Shown here one piece after another: positions 23,001 through 36,000 of a DNA stretch of 64,000 nucleotides. The notes beneath the pieces were generated by a model, which worked only from the letters and a program-made list of their open reading frames with translations, had not been told where the DNA came from and ran no database searches. This stretch comes from Colius striatus (taxonomy: Eukaryota; Chordata; Aves; Coliiformes; Coliidae), in contig NC_084771.1 of the NCBI RefSeq assembly GCF_028858725.1, positions 11,498,915-11,562,914 of the forward strand. The letters run 5' to 3'. Every line of letters starts with the position of its first letter. The stretch's first letter is position 1. The position numbers and the translations under genes were made by a program.

Positions 23001-26000
23001 GTCTGTTTCCAGACAAGAGCTTTCCTGGGGAAACATCCATAGATCCACAATATGGGGAATTATGGTCTTCTCTCCATTGCTCTGCCACAACACCATGTCA
23101 CTACGTAGATGACCTCCCTCCTGGGAAGCAGCTGCAGAGAGAAAGCTCCATTAAACCCAAATTCAGCCACCTCACTAAGCTTTTGGGGTCTTTTCTTTTG
23201 CAGGGCTTTTCCCATCTCAGCTGCCCACCCCTGTGTGGCAGCCTGCAGCACTGGCTGTGCCATGCCTGGGGCTACCTCCTGCTTTGTTCAGCTGCCTATT
23301 GCACATCTGCCTGTTGGGTCTGAGAGTTGACACATTTTGTGGATGCAGGAGCAGCATTTCAGCAGCAGCTGGGTGAAGATGAGGCATTCAAACCCTGTGC
23401 AGTCATCTGGCAGCAATTATGAAAATGAAGACAATTCAAAGCAGAAACCCAGGTAATTGCAGAGCAAAGGAAAGAGCTTCCTTGAGTTCCAGTCACTTGC
23501 TCACACGAGTTACCCTTACCAAGAGCCCCCTTACCCCCTTTGCAGTCCAGCAGTGCTTCCCAGTGCTGCAGCCTGGCTGCTCCAGGAAGCTGCTGAAGTC
23601 TGTTGTTTTGATTCCACAGCAGCTCCAGTACTTCATCCTGGGGAGAGGGGGATGGCCTGAGCAGGGAGCACCCCATGGGAGCCGGAGAGGGAACCACGGT
23701 GGGCCTCAGGGTGGTGGGGGAGAAGGGCTCGGAATCAGCAGCTCCCTGTGCCCAGCTGTCACCATGACTGCAGCAGCTGTGCTGCTGAGGCCACACACCC
23801 TCACAATGGGGCACTTCCAGCCTTCAGCAGGTCACTGTGCTCTCAGTAAAAGGTTGTTTCTTACCCCTCATGGAAGACAGGAACGCCAGGATGGAACGTA
23901 CAAACCTCTGTGTTGCTCTCCAGGCCCTGGTAGATCTATGGAGCAAGCAGAGGAAAGTTTCAGCCACACCTCTGGCACAGCATGGCACAGCCAGGCATCC
24001 ACCCATTGATGCCCATCCCTGCACAGGGAACAGCATGATGCCCAACATCACCCTTTCACTGAGTCCAGCACCTGTGAGGACTCGCTCTGGGTATGCCCAG
24101 CTCCTGCTCCCTGCCAGTAGGGCAGCCAGCCCAGCCTTGCTGGGACCCCAGCCTCATCCCCACGCCCCTGGCAGCAGCCTGGCCCCAGCACTGGGACAGT
24201 GGGCAACTTCAGACAATAGAGAAACTTGATCCAAAGTGCAAGTGGCTGTTTGTCCACCCTGTCCTTTCCCCTCCTTCCCTGAGCATGTCAGTCTCATGTC
24301 CTCATCCACCTCCTGCTTTTTGCTCTCTGCTCACTCCCCTCTGTGCTGCTTTCCAGGCATGTGGCCCTCCTTCAGCTCAGCCCCTGCAGCTGTGCCTTGA
24401 GGCAGGCAGGCAGACAGTCCTACACAGCACAGCCTCGGGGCAAGGGAGAAAGTGGGCTCTGCTACCTTAATTAAGCAAAGATGGAATTATTCTACATGCA
24501 CTTACCTGTATGCCCATATCTTGAAGAAATGCTGTATTTCATTACAAGCAATTAGCAGCTGTGAACTGCAAATGTACCACTAATCCTGGAATCTGGAAGC
24601 AGGAATGTGGCAGGGGAGCAACAGAGGCAGCTGCTCCAGGGATGGGATGAACAGGAGCATGCTGAGCCGATGGGCACTGCCACCTCCCACCTGCCCTGCA
24701 CCCAGTGCCACTGAGGCAAGAGCCCAGTGCCAGATTGGTAATGCCCCCAGGACCTTGCCAGCTACTCACCGCCTTGCAGGCTGCGTTCTTGCAGGTGGTG
24801 CCAGCTCTCACCTGGGCAGCTGCCTCCCCTGCAAGGGCAATACAGCTTCACACCAGGGCATGGACTGCCTGTGCCTGCCCCCAGACCCTCTCCACAGTCC
24901 CATTGCCACCTCCTCACCTTAACACATATAACCCATGAGCACAGTCCGTTGCTACCCACCTCCCAAAAGCAGCTCTGGGGGTTTGCAGGTGGCTCAGCAC
25001 AGCACTGCCCATCCTGTACTGAACCTGCCGTGCAAAACCCTGTGCTGAACTTGCCACGTGCTACCCCACTGCCATCCATCAAGCCCATGGCTACCTGTGC
25101 AACTGCCCTCAGGTGCCTCATCCTTGGAGGACAGATTCAGTTTCTCCAGTGCCTGCTCCAAAGACCTGGATACTTTAATTGGCAGCAGTTGTCTTGGCTC
25201 GTCAGAGCTGAGAAATGGCAGCAACAAAGGCCAAGTGGGGTTTTATTTGCAGTTTAAGTGCCATTGCCTCTCCTGAACAAGCAGCAAGGCAGGACACGAC
25301 ACGTGCAGGGCTGAACCTGTCTCACCTTGGTCTTTCCCGCTGCATCTTCTCAGCTGATTTTGGTCCTTGGACAATGAGCTCCTCCATTGTTTTGCCCTTT
25401 GGCTTATCTGAGGTCTCCTCTTGGCTGAAAGGCTCAGGGGGCTTCTCCTTGCTGTGAAACCCCTTTGTGCATCCCTGAGCAGAAGAGGCAAGCCTGGTGC
25501 CTGCTTTGCCCTCCCCAACCTCGCGACTGCACCAAAAGCCTGCAAGTTTCCTTGCTCTGGTGGCTCTGTGTCCTGCAGGGATGGGCTCTAACCCTGCACC
25601 ACAGCAGGGGCTTCTGCAGGGATTTCAGGGACAAGACAGTGTGGCAGCCTGTCAGAGCCACGGCAGGCAGGTCTGAGCTCTGCTACACCCCAGCCTGGCA
25701 GCTGAAGGACAGCAAGAGTCTCCCACGTGCCTGGGCCTCTGCTGCCTCCTTCCCCCACCCAGGAAGGTTCAGGCATTCCCAGCTGTGCTGGCACTTGGGG
25801 CATTTGTGTTGACCCAACAGGATCTTGGTGGAGGATCCCAGCCCCCTCCAGCGCTCCTCTCCAGGAGTACCTGCCCCACACTTTGCTTGCAGGCTCCTTG
25901 GAAGCAGATAAGCAATGCCTCTCCAAGCAGGCCAAAGGGGATTGCCTTGGCACGGGATGGGGATGGGATAGGACAGGACAAGGAGAGCAGGGGCAAGAAG

Positions 26001-26545
26001 GAGAGGATGAAGGAGCAGAATCAAAGTGCATTTGGGCTTGTGGGTCTCTTACCTTTATGGAGAGGAACTCAGAGAAGTCTGTTGTGCGTTTCTTACAACA
26101 AGACCAGCCCTAGGCACAGGGAGCCAACAGCCTGGTCAGGTGTGCACAGTCCCACCAGGCACAAGGTCTCTCCCTACAGTTGCAGCCCCAGGTCCTGCCC
26201 CACTCACCTTCAGGGCATCGTGGAAGATGGGGACACCTGGGTGATACAGGCAGGAATCTGAAAGGGGAAAATCAGGCAGAACCTTGCAGGAAGAGCAATC
26301 CTGCCCTCGAGCCACCCATGATGCCTGGCAGCTCCTGAGCCAGCTCCTGCAGCGTGGGCTGCCTGCACTGGGCTCAGCTCAGCCCTGCCTGGCAGCTCAG
26401 GCCATGGCAACTGAGGCCACAGACTGCAAAAGCAGCACATGTACCCACTCACCTTGGTGCAAGGCAGACGAGCCAACTTACCCTTGGCATTGTGCTCAGG
26501 ATCAAACCTCTGCCCACAGCCCTTGTTGTAGCACAGCGAGGCCAT
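20093..26545 (-). CDS. ITGB1BP2: ITGB1BP2 (melusin), CHORD/CS-domain protein
   Basis: Cytosolic integrin-beta1-binding HSP90 co-chaperone of striated muscle. Eleven minus-strand coding exons: 26482-26545, 26208-26257, 26053-26109, 25326-25474, 25095-25207, 24770-24804, 23865-23935, 23535-23637, 21878-21997, 21382-21444 and 20093-20344. They total 358 residues (human 347). CHORD I starts [19 protein letters not shown] and holds [12 protein letters not shown] and [27 protein letters not shown] holds [21 protein letters not shown] and [18 protein letters not shown]. The CS domain runs from [20 protein letters not shown] to [20 protein letters not shown]. The tail is acidic ([20 protein letters not shown]), as in mammalian melusin. 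Phases agree throughout. The junction between exons 5 and 6 is uncertain: a GC donor at 25107 would align better with human than the GT donor at 25095, and the 35-base exon 6 has a weak acceptor. Introns of 2.4-kb scale hold a CR1 piece and are otherwise featureless. Confidence 0.93.
22123..22390 (-). mobile_element. CR1 LINE 3' fragment, minus orientation
   Basis: Starts with the reversed tail (tcacagaatcacacagaatc), then tcaagggctggaagggatct, catctgggcagccccttcca and cattgccccttgtcctgtca. About 270 bases in an intron of ITGB1BP2. Confidence 0.88.
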
Positions 26546-26682
26546 AGCTCAGGCGTAGTCCCAGCCTCCTTCACTCCTTCCACACAAACCCCACCAATCT
26601 CATCCCTGCCTCTGATCTCTCCTCTGCTTCTCTGCAGTTTCCAGCCCAGGAGCTGGGAGGTGGCTTTGCCTATCTTTGGAGG

Positions 26683-26982
26683 CAGCTGGAGGAGGGGACT
26701 GGTAACAGGAGAACAGGCTAAAGATGGACATAGCAGCTCAGCAGCTGACGTGACCCAGTGCCCACGTTATCTTGAGAGGCATTTCTGTCCTGCCCTTGTG
26801 CTCAGCAGCGGGAAGAGGTGCTGTGAGGTGGCTCTGAAGCTGAGGGGGGCAGAGGACCTCCCACCTGCCAGTGTGTGCCATGGAGGTGTTGGGCCAGCCT
26901 GATGCTCATGCTCAGCTCGGGCAACCTGCAACTCCTCTTGAGCAATTGCTCTCAGTTTCTTTAGCATTTAGAGAAGCAGCTG
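26683..26982. promoter_or_regulatory. Cluster of three CAGCTG E-boxes upstream of ITGB1BP2
   Basis: The perfect palindrome cagctg occurs at 26683-26688, 26742-26747 and 26977-26982, 140 to 440 bases upstream of the start codon. MyoD-family factors favour such E-boxes, and the gene is muscle-specific in mammals. Function is inferred. Confidence 0.35.
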
Positions 26983-28689
26983 AAAGTTTCCTGAAAAAGA
27001 AGGGAAGGGATTTCCCAGAGTCTCAGGGCAAAACCTCAGGCCCAAAAGGCATGGTCACCTGCTAGACAGAGGCACCAGTGGACCAAAGCAGTGGATGTGG
27101 CCAAGATATCCTTCAATGCAGGGTCTTCTGTGACCCAGGGATGAAATCTGTCCCTGGTAGATTATTTTCAATAAAGAAGAGTGCAAAATGTTATATGGGC
27201 CCCCTATACCCAGGAGGGGTTTGCTTGGACTCCCTGCTCCCTTTCTGAGGCCCAAGGGTTTTCTTCTATTAACAAGAAACACGGTAAAAAATTGTACCTA
27301 GGTCCTCCAAGCATCCAAACAGGTATTTTGTTGCTGCTGTTGTTCCTGTTTGCAGACACAGCTGTTTCCCGGGTGCTGCCCTGACCTGCCAGAGAACACA
27401 GCACCTGGAAAGTGTTTCTGCTCAGGAACCAGGTTCAAAATAACTACCAGATAGCACAAAGGGCAGAACCTTCAGGCAGCAGTTGCCCAAACAGAAAGAG
27501 GAACCCACAGGGTCCACCATGGCTGATGTAACCCCCATCTCTGCCCCACAATGTTTGTTTAATCTAGTTAATCCCCCTGCAACAGACTGCAGGATCTGCT
27601 GACACTGAGGTGGGGGTGTCCAGAATTTGGATCAGCCCTTGCTGACCCTGTGGAGCTCCCCAGGGAGATGACTGCAGACTTCACTCCCCTGCTGCTCCAC
27701 CTCCAGTTCAGTTCTGCCATCCCCACCTTGAGCTGCCCCAGCCAGCAGCAATGTCAGGCTTTCCCTTGTCACCTTGTTAGCAAGGAAGATGGTCCTGCTG
27801 GAAGGGAGGACACATATCACTATCACCATCAGGCCTCCCTGTAGCTGGGTAGCCTGTGGATAAACTCACATTCAATCCAAAAGCTAAGAGGGAAACGTGG
27901 GAGTACTGGGGAAGCATCACAGCAGGAGGAGCCACGTGGCTTAAAGGTCCCTCAAAGAACTGCAGCACCTCCAGACACAATAAATGACCCAAGTGTTTCC
28001 AAAGGTGGGTAAAGAAACACCGCTGGCATCCAGAGCCTCTGCTCAGGTGGGAGAGATCACTTAGGACCTGGGCAGAGCCCTCTGCCAGGGGAATCTGGGC
28101 CTGGGTGCTGAGCTATAGGGTTTCAGTTCTCCTTGTCCTTTCCATAAGCTGTCAGCAAGGCTGCAGCTGTCACCATTCCTGTGCCAGTGACTCTGGAGCT
28201 CAGGTTACCTCACATGCCGTGGCTGACCCAAACATTGAGGCTCGTCACAGAGGGATGCAGACAAGCAAAGCCCCCTCAGCAGAGAAGCAGCAGGAGGCAG
28301 CTGTGAGCAGGCAGCAGCACTGCTCTACTCTTGCCCCTCTGCTGCACCACTGCAAGTCTCCAAGCAACGACGTGGCTCAAAAGACAGAACCTACTGGGAA
28401 TGTAGCACAGGAACAATGGAAACTGTGGTGTCCACAGCCCCTGGCCCACAGGCTGGGAGGCTCCTCAGGCAGCACAAGGTGGGGAGGTACAGCCTCCCAG
28501 GCACACATGAGACATCCACCATGAAACAGAGATGAGCTCCAGGGGAATCACTTGGTCAGGCAGCAGGAGACTCAAGGTCCTGCTAGAGCTGCTGCTTTAA
28601 AAAAATAGCAAAAAGGTGATGAGGTTCCAGTGAGGGCAGTGAGCTGGGCTCACCCCTCAGGCAGCCTCCAGTTTGAGCTGTGGCTGCTG

Positions 28690-29040
28690 GTGGTTGCATT
28701 TGGCCTAGAACTGATCCCTGTGGAACTTCACTGGCCACAGGCCTCCAACTCCATTCTGTGCCTTCTGGGCTCGGTCATTCAGCCAGCTCTCCATCCACCT
28801 CACCATCCACTCTCACACCCACACTGCCTGAGCTTTCTGATGAGGATGTTGTGGGAGACAGTGTTAAAAGCCTTGCTGAAGACAACATCCACACTGCTGT
28901 CCTCTCACCTACCCAGCCAGTCACACACCATCACAGAAGGCATCAGGTTGGTCAAACAGGATTTCCCCTCGGTGAATCCATGTTGACTCCCTCAATAACT
29001 ACCTTTTCCTTCATATGTTTATTAACAACATTGAGGATGA
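28690..29040 (-). mobile_element. CR1 LINE internal segment, minus orientation
   Basis: Matches the reversed CR1 coding region: gatccctgtggaacttcact, ttgtgggagacagtgttaaa, agccttgctgaagacaacat and tgaatccatgttgactccct. The tail is absent, so this is an internal piece of an old copy. Confidence 0.75.
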
Positions 29041-29104
29041 GTTGTATATTTGAATGAGAGAAAACATGAGACAACACACCAGATAAAAAAGGCTTAAAAT
29101 CCAC

Positions 29105-29110
29105 TTTAAT
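29105..29110 (-). terminator. ATTAAA polyadenylation signal of NONO
   Basis: Plus-strand tttaat reads ATTAAA on the minus strand, about 900 bases after the NONO stop codon, close to the usual NONO 3' UTR length. Variant hexamer, so less certain. Confidence 0.5.
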
Positions 29111-30007
29111 AATGCATTCCTGTAACATTCCTCAGACAAACGTGTTAGTGGGACAAGTACAGCTCGTGTTCAAACAGTTCACACTAAATGAAAAAGAATC
29201 TTGTAGTACTTCTACACAAAAAGACAGGCAAGGCTAAGATTATACAAACATTTGTTTCAGTTAAATCTTCAGCATGAGATACAGTATCTTTGTCCAATAG
29301 ATTGTACTTTTACTACCAGTAAAAATAAACAGCGATACAACACGTTATCAAAAAGAATCCATCCCAACAAAAGCTCCCCAGCCATTCAGGCTGCACCTGA
29401 CAGTCGTCTACTTGAAAGAAACAGATGGTCCAGATCAAAAGAATAACTACAAGTTAGGAGAAGAACAAAAAAAAAACAAAAGGGAAAAGAACATAAAATC
29501 TCTCCCAATTCACTACATGATGGATCATTTGGAGCTATATCAATTTACAGAATCGTGGGAGCTGCAAAGTACCCAAGATGCTGCTCTAATTCCCAGAGAC
29601 TTGCCTGTGCTCTTAAGCAAGGTGGGCTACACTTTAAAAGATGCCAAGGCCTACTGGAACTTTCTCTAGTTTAGCCTCAAGGCTCTGGCTGCACATAGGA
29701 AACCTGGAATGGTCAAGGCATGAAGGTCCTCACCAGATTTTACCGTTACTGACCAAACACAGCAGCCTCCCAGAATCCATTCTTCACATTGAAACTGTAG
29801 GAATGCACCACATGAAGTCTTCTAAAACCTTTACCAGTCAGACTGCACTCCCCTTGTCCTAGAGTGGCTTTACCAAAACAGGCCCTAATTAACTAATTGT
29901 AATATCCACTCCCCCCCCGCCAAACACAACCCCCCAAGTTGAACCCTGTATGGCCTGCCAAGATTCCTTTCTTCTTTGGGGCTTGTGCAGGGAGTAGCTT
30001 AATCCTG

Positions 30008-33000
30008 TTAATATCTGCGACGCTTGTTAGGGCCAAAATCCCCCCCTGGGTTTCCTCTGTTGAAGGCAGGTGGGTTCCCTCCCATGGCTCCGAGGCCTTC
30101 CATGGCAGCACCCTGGCCAAAGCGGTCTGCAGGCGGTGGTGGCGTCTGGTAACCGGGACAAGAGCAGGACAGGCACAAAGAACAAGGAACAAAGGGCAGT
30201 TAAAAGTGGATTCAGATTCTATGAGGATTCAACAATTCCAGCTGGCCTTGCTACAAACCTTCAGCCCACCAAAAACTACTCCCAAAGCAGGAGTGGCAGA
30301 CCGCTGCAGAGCCAAGCCTCTGCCTCCCGTGTAACTTGCATACTGGAACACCAGCCCAGCATGCTGAGTACAGTTTGCACCATCTCACACACTCATGTTC
30401 TGTGGTGGAGTGTGAGTAATGCAGCCTGGTGAAGGACAAGACACTTCCACCACACCCCTTCACCCAAACTGGATGCAAATTAGGCCAGAACACTCTCCCA
30501 AAAGACTATACATCATGGCCATTATAGAAAACACTTGTTGTTTTTTGTTCTAAATGGTATCATATCATCATATTGACATGATTTCACTTTCCCTTTCCAT
30601 GTTGCTTCATCTTCTCCTTTAACTTCCTTCATCTGAGCTGCTCCCCTGTCCCTACCACTTCAATACAAAAGCCTGCAGTCAAAGGAAATTGTTCTTTGTG
30701 ACAAAAAATATACCCATGATGTAGCAGTCACAATAGATGAAGAACTCTAAGTAGGAAGGTCTGCAGGAAAAGTGTTTCTTAGACCAATTGATATAAACTG
30801 CTACAGGATGACGAACTTTGAGGACCAATTCCACTCTGACTGTTGCTGTTTCTGCTGCTGACTGCCAGTGTTGAAGAGTGTGACACAGAGGAATGCCAGC
30901 TGCCACAGAAGCCATGGTCTGCTGTAAAACTCTGCAGTAAAGTTCTAAATTAGATATAAAAACCTAAAAAGGTAAATACCTAAGTATAAACCTCACTGAG
31001 TCCGCTCTTTATCTCCTAAGCAAGTTAGCTGAACTCATTTGAGCATACTCACTATTGCCATACTCATTTTAGCCTATTAGCATAGGAGATTATTGTTTTC
31101 CAGAGTGGTGATGGACCAAACATTCTTGAAAGCTGGCCTTTATGCCTGTAAGCATCTACTCTCAAAGCATTTCCCGTTATGTCATTTAAAAAACAACCAT
31201 ATATTATTGTTCAGAGCTTTCTAGCAAATGTTTTAGCACTGGCTACCTTGGAAGTAAAGTCCTTAGTAGATTTGGCTCAAACTGAAAATTACTAACTAGT
31301 AGCAAGGCAAGATTGGTTTCTAAAGACTTCATCAGGAGTTAAAACAACAGGTCTAGGTAGACAGGCAAGCTTCAACTTTAGCAGCCTAGTGCTTAACAAT
31401 GGAAACCACACAATCTGCATTTCAAAGGTGTACAAAATAAGCAGATCCATTACCATTCCCATGGCTCCATCAGGTATCATAGCTCCAGGGCCAGTGGAAG
31501 GAGGTGCAGCAGCTGGGACATTAGTGCCACCCATAGCTCCTCTATTGTTCATACCAATGGTACCTGGAAAAGACAACTGAAGAATAGTCCTGGCAGACAC
31601 AGTGACTAAAAAGCCATAAAGCCCCCCATTGCAGTGTTATATTCAGAGTCCTAGCCTGTTGCTCTAATAGTGTGGTAGGTCTCGGGTTGTAACATGAGAG
31701 GTGGAAGGTACAGAAGAGGTGGGCCCGGGGTGGAGTGAGAGGAGGTGCTGGTGGTAGCAGATATAAGCACATGGTGTAAACAAGGGGTTGGAATAAAGTA
31801 TCATCCATGCTGAGTGTGTGGTGATCCTTGCCCCTCAGGACGGGGCTGAGTAATCCCTGCAGGCGGCCTGGTGGTGTTGCCAGTGGTGGCAACAAATAGT
31901 ACAGAACTAGGTAAGGCAAACTGATCTTGCATTGCAGTATTATCTGAAATAAAAGAAGAGTTTGGTGCTACTGAAGGAGGAAGTGAACATGCAGGGGAAG
32001 AGAGGTGGCCATAGAATACTCTTACCTCCCATGCCCATCTGTCCCATCCTCATGTCTGGTGGCTCCCTCTGGAAAAAAGAGACAACTCATTTCAAATTAC
32101 AGAAATGAACAATTCAGCCTTTGAAAAAAGGTCATTGTACAAATTGAATGAGTTCTGGGGTTTTACTACAGAAAAAAATGCAGAGAAAAAGAAATCATTT
32201 GCAGAGTCAATTTCAAACTGAGACCCGAGCTACCCTCACACTGTAACTGCTGAACAAATGGGGCTTATTTAAAATACCTCATTCTGGAAGACTGTTTTTC
32301 CACAACCAGAGTAAAACATGTAGCAGCAAAGCTGTATGTGCAGATTTTAACCAAATAGCAGCATAAAAAGATATCTGATATCTGGATGGGAAGATCTGCT
32401 GAGCAGCAGTAACACATTAGATAGAATTAGTTTTTCTGCTTCCTCAGCATACTTAAGAAGCTTTTCCTATTGAAAGGAATGCAGGTTTAGGTCATTTGCA
32501 CTGGGTCATTTGCATTAATACACCAGTTGGCAAGTCCAATTTCTCTTTCATTAACTGAGCACTGAGGACACACCACAGGTGTCCCTCACTGCAAAGGAGC
32601 ACCTTCTCACTTCAGTGAGGGTACTACTTCAACAGAGTGAACTGAAAAACAGACTTGCCCTCATCTGTAGTCTCAGTGACACCACTCACCATATGAAGGC
32701 ACAAATCACAAGGTCTGCTAAGCAGGGGAATATTCACATGTTTAAGCTAGTCACCTGGTTTTGGCCCTTTTGACATCTATTTAGCTTGAAAGCAAACTTT
32801 TTCACTAAGATACATAAAACACTTGACACACAGTTGCATCAATGCCATTATACTACTTACAATAAAAAGTTGCTGAGACTGGAAATGAAGTGTAAGACAG
32901 CTCTTGACCAACTGACTTAAGTACAAGCAAGTACCACGTTTGCAACAGTGTCTCAAGTTGGGATCATTGCATTAAGACAGACTGTGGGCTAAGGATATAG

Positions 33001-36000
33001 CCAGGTGTACGAACAGAACAGCATTCTGCAGCAATACTTAAGGATACTACATCTTTGTTACTGTTAGAATAAAATCAGTTAGGACATACTCTTCTGAACA
33101 GCAAGACAACTAGTAAGGGTCCTACATGAACAGTTGGGGGACAGTACCTAGGCTGTTTCCCAGAGTAAGTTTTGTATTAAGACTAGAGAGAGTCAATAAT
33201 CTAGGGCAGAATGCACTGAAGATGTGAAGCCCCTCAACTAACAAGTGAAGCATTCAGAGAAAGCTCCACGCTGTGGAAGAGCAACCACTGTAATGTCAGG
33301 GTCCAGATGTAACAGGAAGGCAGCAGCACTCATACCGCATCAGCAAAGTTCCCTTTAAAGCCTTCCTGCTGGCGTCTCATCATCTCCTCTTGCTGCCTTC
33401 TCATTTCCTCCTCACGGCGCCTGCGTTCTTCCTCTTGCCTGCAAAAAAGGTCCAAGGATGGCTCAGTACCACACCATCTGCATCACAGTGTTGCAATGCT
33501 GCCCCATGGCTTGTGTTTGGAAACAAACCTGTGTGTGCACTGAGACGTTTCTAACTCCGTTTTAAGGAGTTCATCATAAAACCTGAGCACACCTACACAT
33601 CTCATGAAGAGCAGTTGAAGGAACTGGGGTTGTTCAGCCTGGAGAAAAGGAGGCTAAGGGGAGACCTTATCACTCTCTACAACTACCTGAAAGGAGGTTG
33701 TGGTGAGGTGGGTGCCAGCTTTTCTCCCAGGAACAAGCAACAGGACAAGAGGAAACGGCCTCAAGCTGGGCCAGGGCAAGTTTTGACTGGATGTTAGGAA
33801 AAAAAAGATCTCTTCAGTAAAAGGGTTGTCAAGCCTGGAACAGGCTGCCCAGGAAAGTCACCATCCCTGAGCTGTTTAGAAGTGTAGTTGTGGCACTCAG
33901 AGACATGGTTTAGTGGTGGACATGGTAGTGTTAGGTTTATGGTTGGACTCAATGATCTTAACAGCTCTTTTCCGACCCAAGTGATTCTTCTCTATGCACA
34001 CAGCAGCTCCCAAATACATGCTGACTATATGCAATACAATGCATGCAAGCCAGGTATTTCTCAAACCCCTCCTATTACACAAGTAGCTTGGAGATCTTCC
34101 TAGAGCTTTTCAAAATGACCCTGAGACACGAAAAAGCTGGAATGGAGAGAGAAATCTCTGAGACCTCTCAAAAGAAATGATAGGTGCTAGAATGTGGTGT
34201 CCCAGCCTGCAGCACTGAAGCTACCAAGTCACTGCACAGGTTCGAATCTTTCTGTCTGCCTTGTTCAAGGACTTAAACTGAGACCCAGAACAGCAAAAAA
34301 ACCCAAATATTAATCAGTGGAAGAAACTCCTAACTCTTCCATCTTAAGCCAACTGTACACTCTTCCTTATGAACAAAAAGGCCCAAAATAACAGCCACAT
34401 CTCACATAGTAATTAAATTGTTATTCTGAACAATTGGGTTCACTGAAGCAGCATTTCATTCCTTAATATTATGGACTCTCAGCAGTTCATAACCTGACTC
34501 CTCACCTGAGTTCCAGTTGTTTACGTTTCTGTACTTCTTGGTTATGCAATTCCTCCATTCTCCTCAGCTCCTCCTGGCGCCTCATTAAGTCTGTGAAAGG
34601 TGACAGTGAAACAAAACCCAATCAAACTCATCTCCCATAACATCTCTTATCAATTCTGTTAGTCTGGAGGACATTGCAGGGGGATCTCATTAATATTTAC
34701 AAATATCTCAGTAGTGGGTGTCAGGCTGGGGCAGCACTTTTTCTGTTGTACCTAGTGACAGGACAAGGGGTGATGGGAAGAAGCTGGAACACAAAAAGTT
34801 CCATTTAAACATAAGGAAAAACTCTTTCAGTGCTGAGGTGAGGGAGCCTGGCCCAGGCTGCCCAGGGAGGGTGTGGAGGCTCCTTCTCTAGAGGTCTTCA
34901 AACCCACCTGGACACGTTCTTGTGTGACCTGACCTAGGTGGAGCTGCTTTAGCAAGGGGTTGGACTGGATGATCTCTAAAGGTCCCTTCCAACCCCCACC
35001 ATTCTGTGATTCTGTAATTCCTGAACTATAGCCATAACACACAAGGTAACACAGCCTCCAACAACACAGTAACATTTCTCCCTTATTTGACACTCCCCTT
35101 CTTGGTTACAAGTCAAGCAGCTACAGCAGGGCTCACCTTTAGTTCACTCTACCCCATCTCCTGAGCTACTCATGCCTGGATGTTCCTGAGACACATTCTG
35201 ATACTGTATTTATCTTGGCTTGTTACCTTGCCTCATGAGCATCACTTGGTGCTCATGGCGAGCTGCTTCCATTTCCATTTCTAGTTTCTCTCGAGCTTCC
35301 TTGATGTTCCGGTCTACTTGCTCCTGCTGCTGCTTCTCCATTTCGATGAGAGCCTTCCAGCGCATGGCGTACTCATACTCGAAGCTGCCCGGCTGTGCGA
35401 ACCGAGGAGGCTGCTCACGCTCCCTGTCAAACAAGGAAGAGCTAGTGAATGCTTCAACAGAGCAAGGAGAAACCAAGAGAAACCCATTTGTGTAATCCAT
35501 TAATTACATATGGAAAGTCTGTCCCATCATCCTCCATTAACAAGCAATGCCACCAGTTTCCTAAGACACCAAAAGGTTCTTGGTAAAGACATTTAGAAAC
35601 ACTCTTGAAAGAAACAGCCTCTGTTCCTGATGCATTTCTTAGGGACAGATCCACTCCAGAAACAAACACTGCCCAGCCATGTTTATTTCCCACCCCCCTG
35701 CACCCACAGCATGTGACCATTCCTAATTCAGTCTCCCAGCTGTCTTCCTTACTTGAAAAATTCACAAGCCCACACGTAGTTTAGTAATTCCAATGTTTGA
35801 ATCGCAATACCTACATACATTGGGAAGTCATCAAAGGCCATGGCCTTAAACCTGGACAGCTCTACAATCTCTCAGTACTATTCACACTGTTTCATGAATT
35901 TCCCCTGTGGGTTCACATTTATTTCCTCTGTGGACTTGCCATAATTCTTAGAGCCAGCAACTTAAGTCTTTGCTTCATGTTCTCATCTGAGCATGGGGAT

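Larger units (their letters stand above)
26546..29094. other. Intergenic region between ITGB1BP2 and NONO
   Basis: About 2.5 kb between the ITGB1BP2 start codon and the NONO 3' end. The left part should carry the ITGB1BP2 promoter and 5' UTR; no CpG island or clear TATA box is seen. The right end holds a CR1 internal segment (28690-29040). The short open frames on both strands look like chance. Confidence 0.6.

Noticed and set aside
23359-23814. 151-codon minus-strand frame overlapping ITGB1BP2
   Set aside because: It is a different frame across the true exon at 23535-23637; the exon frame gives the conserved CHORD II sequence.
31542-31919. 125-codon minus-strand frame in a NONO intron
   Set aside because: It lies inside the insertion at 31.6 kb plus NONO exon 10 and has no recognisable domain.
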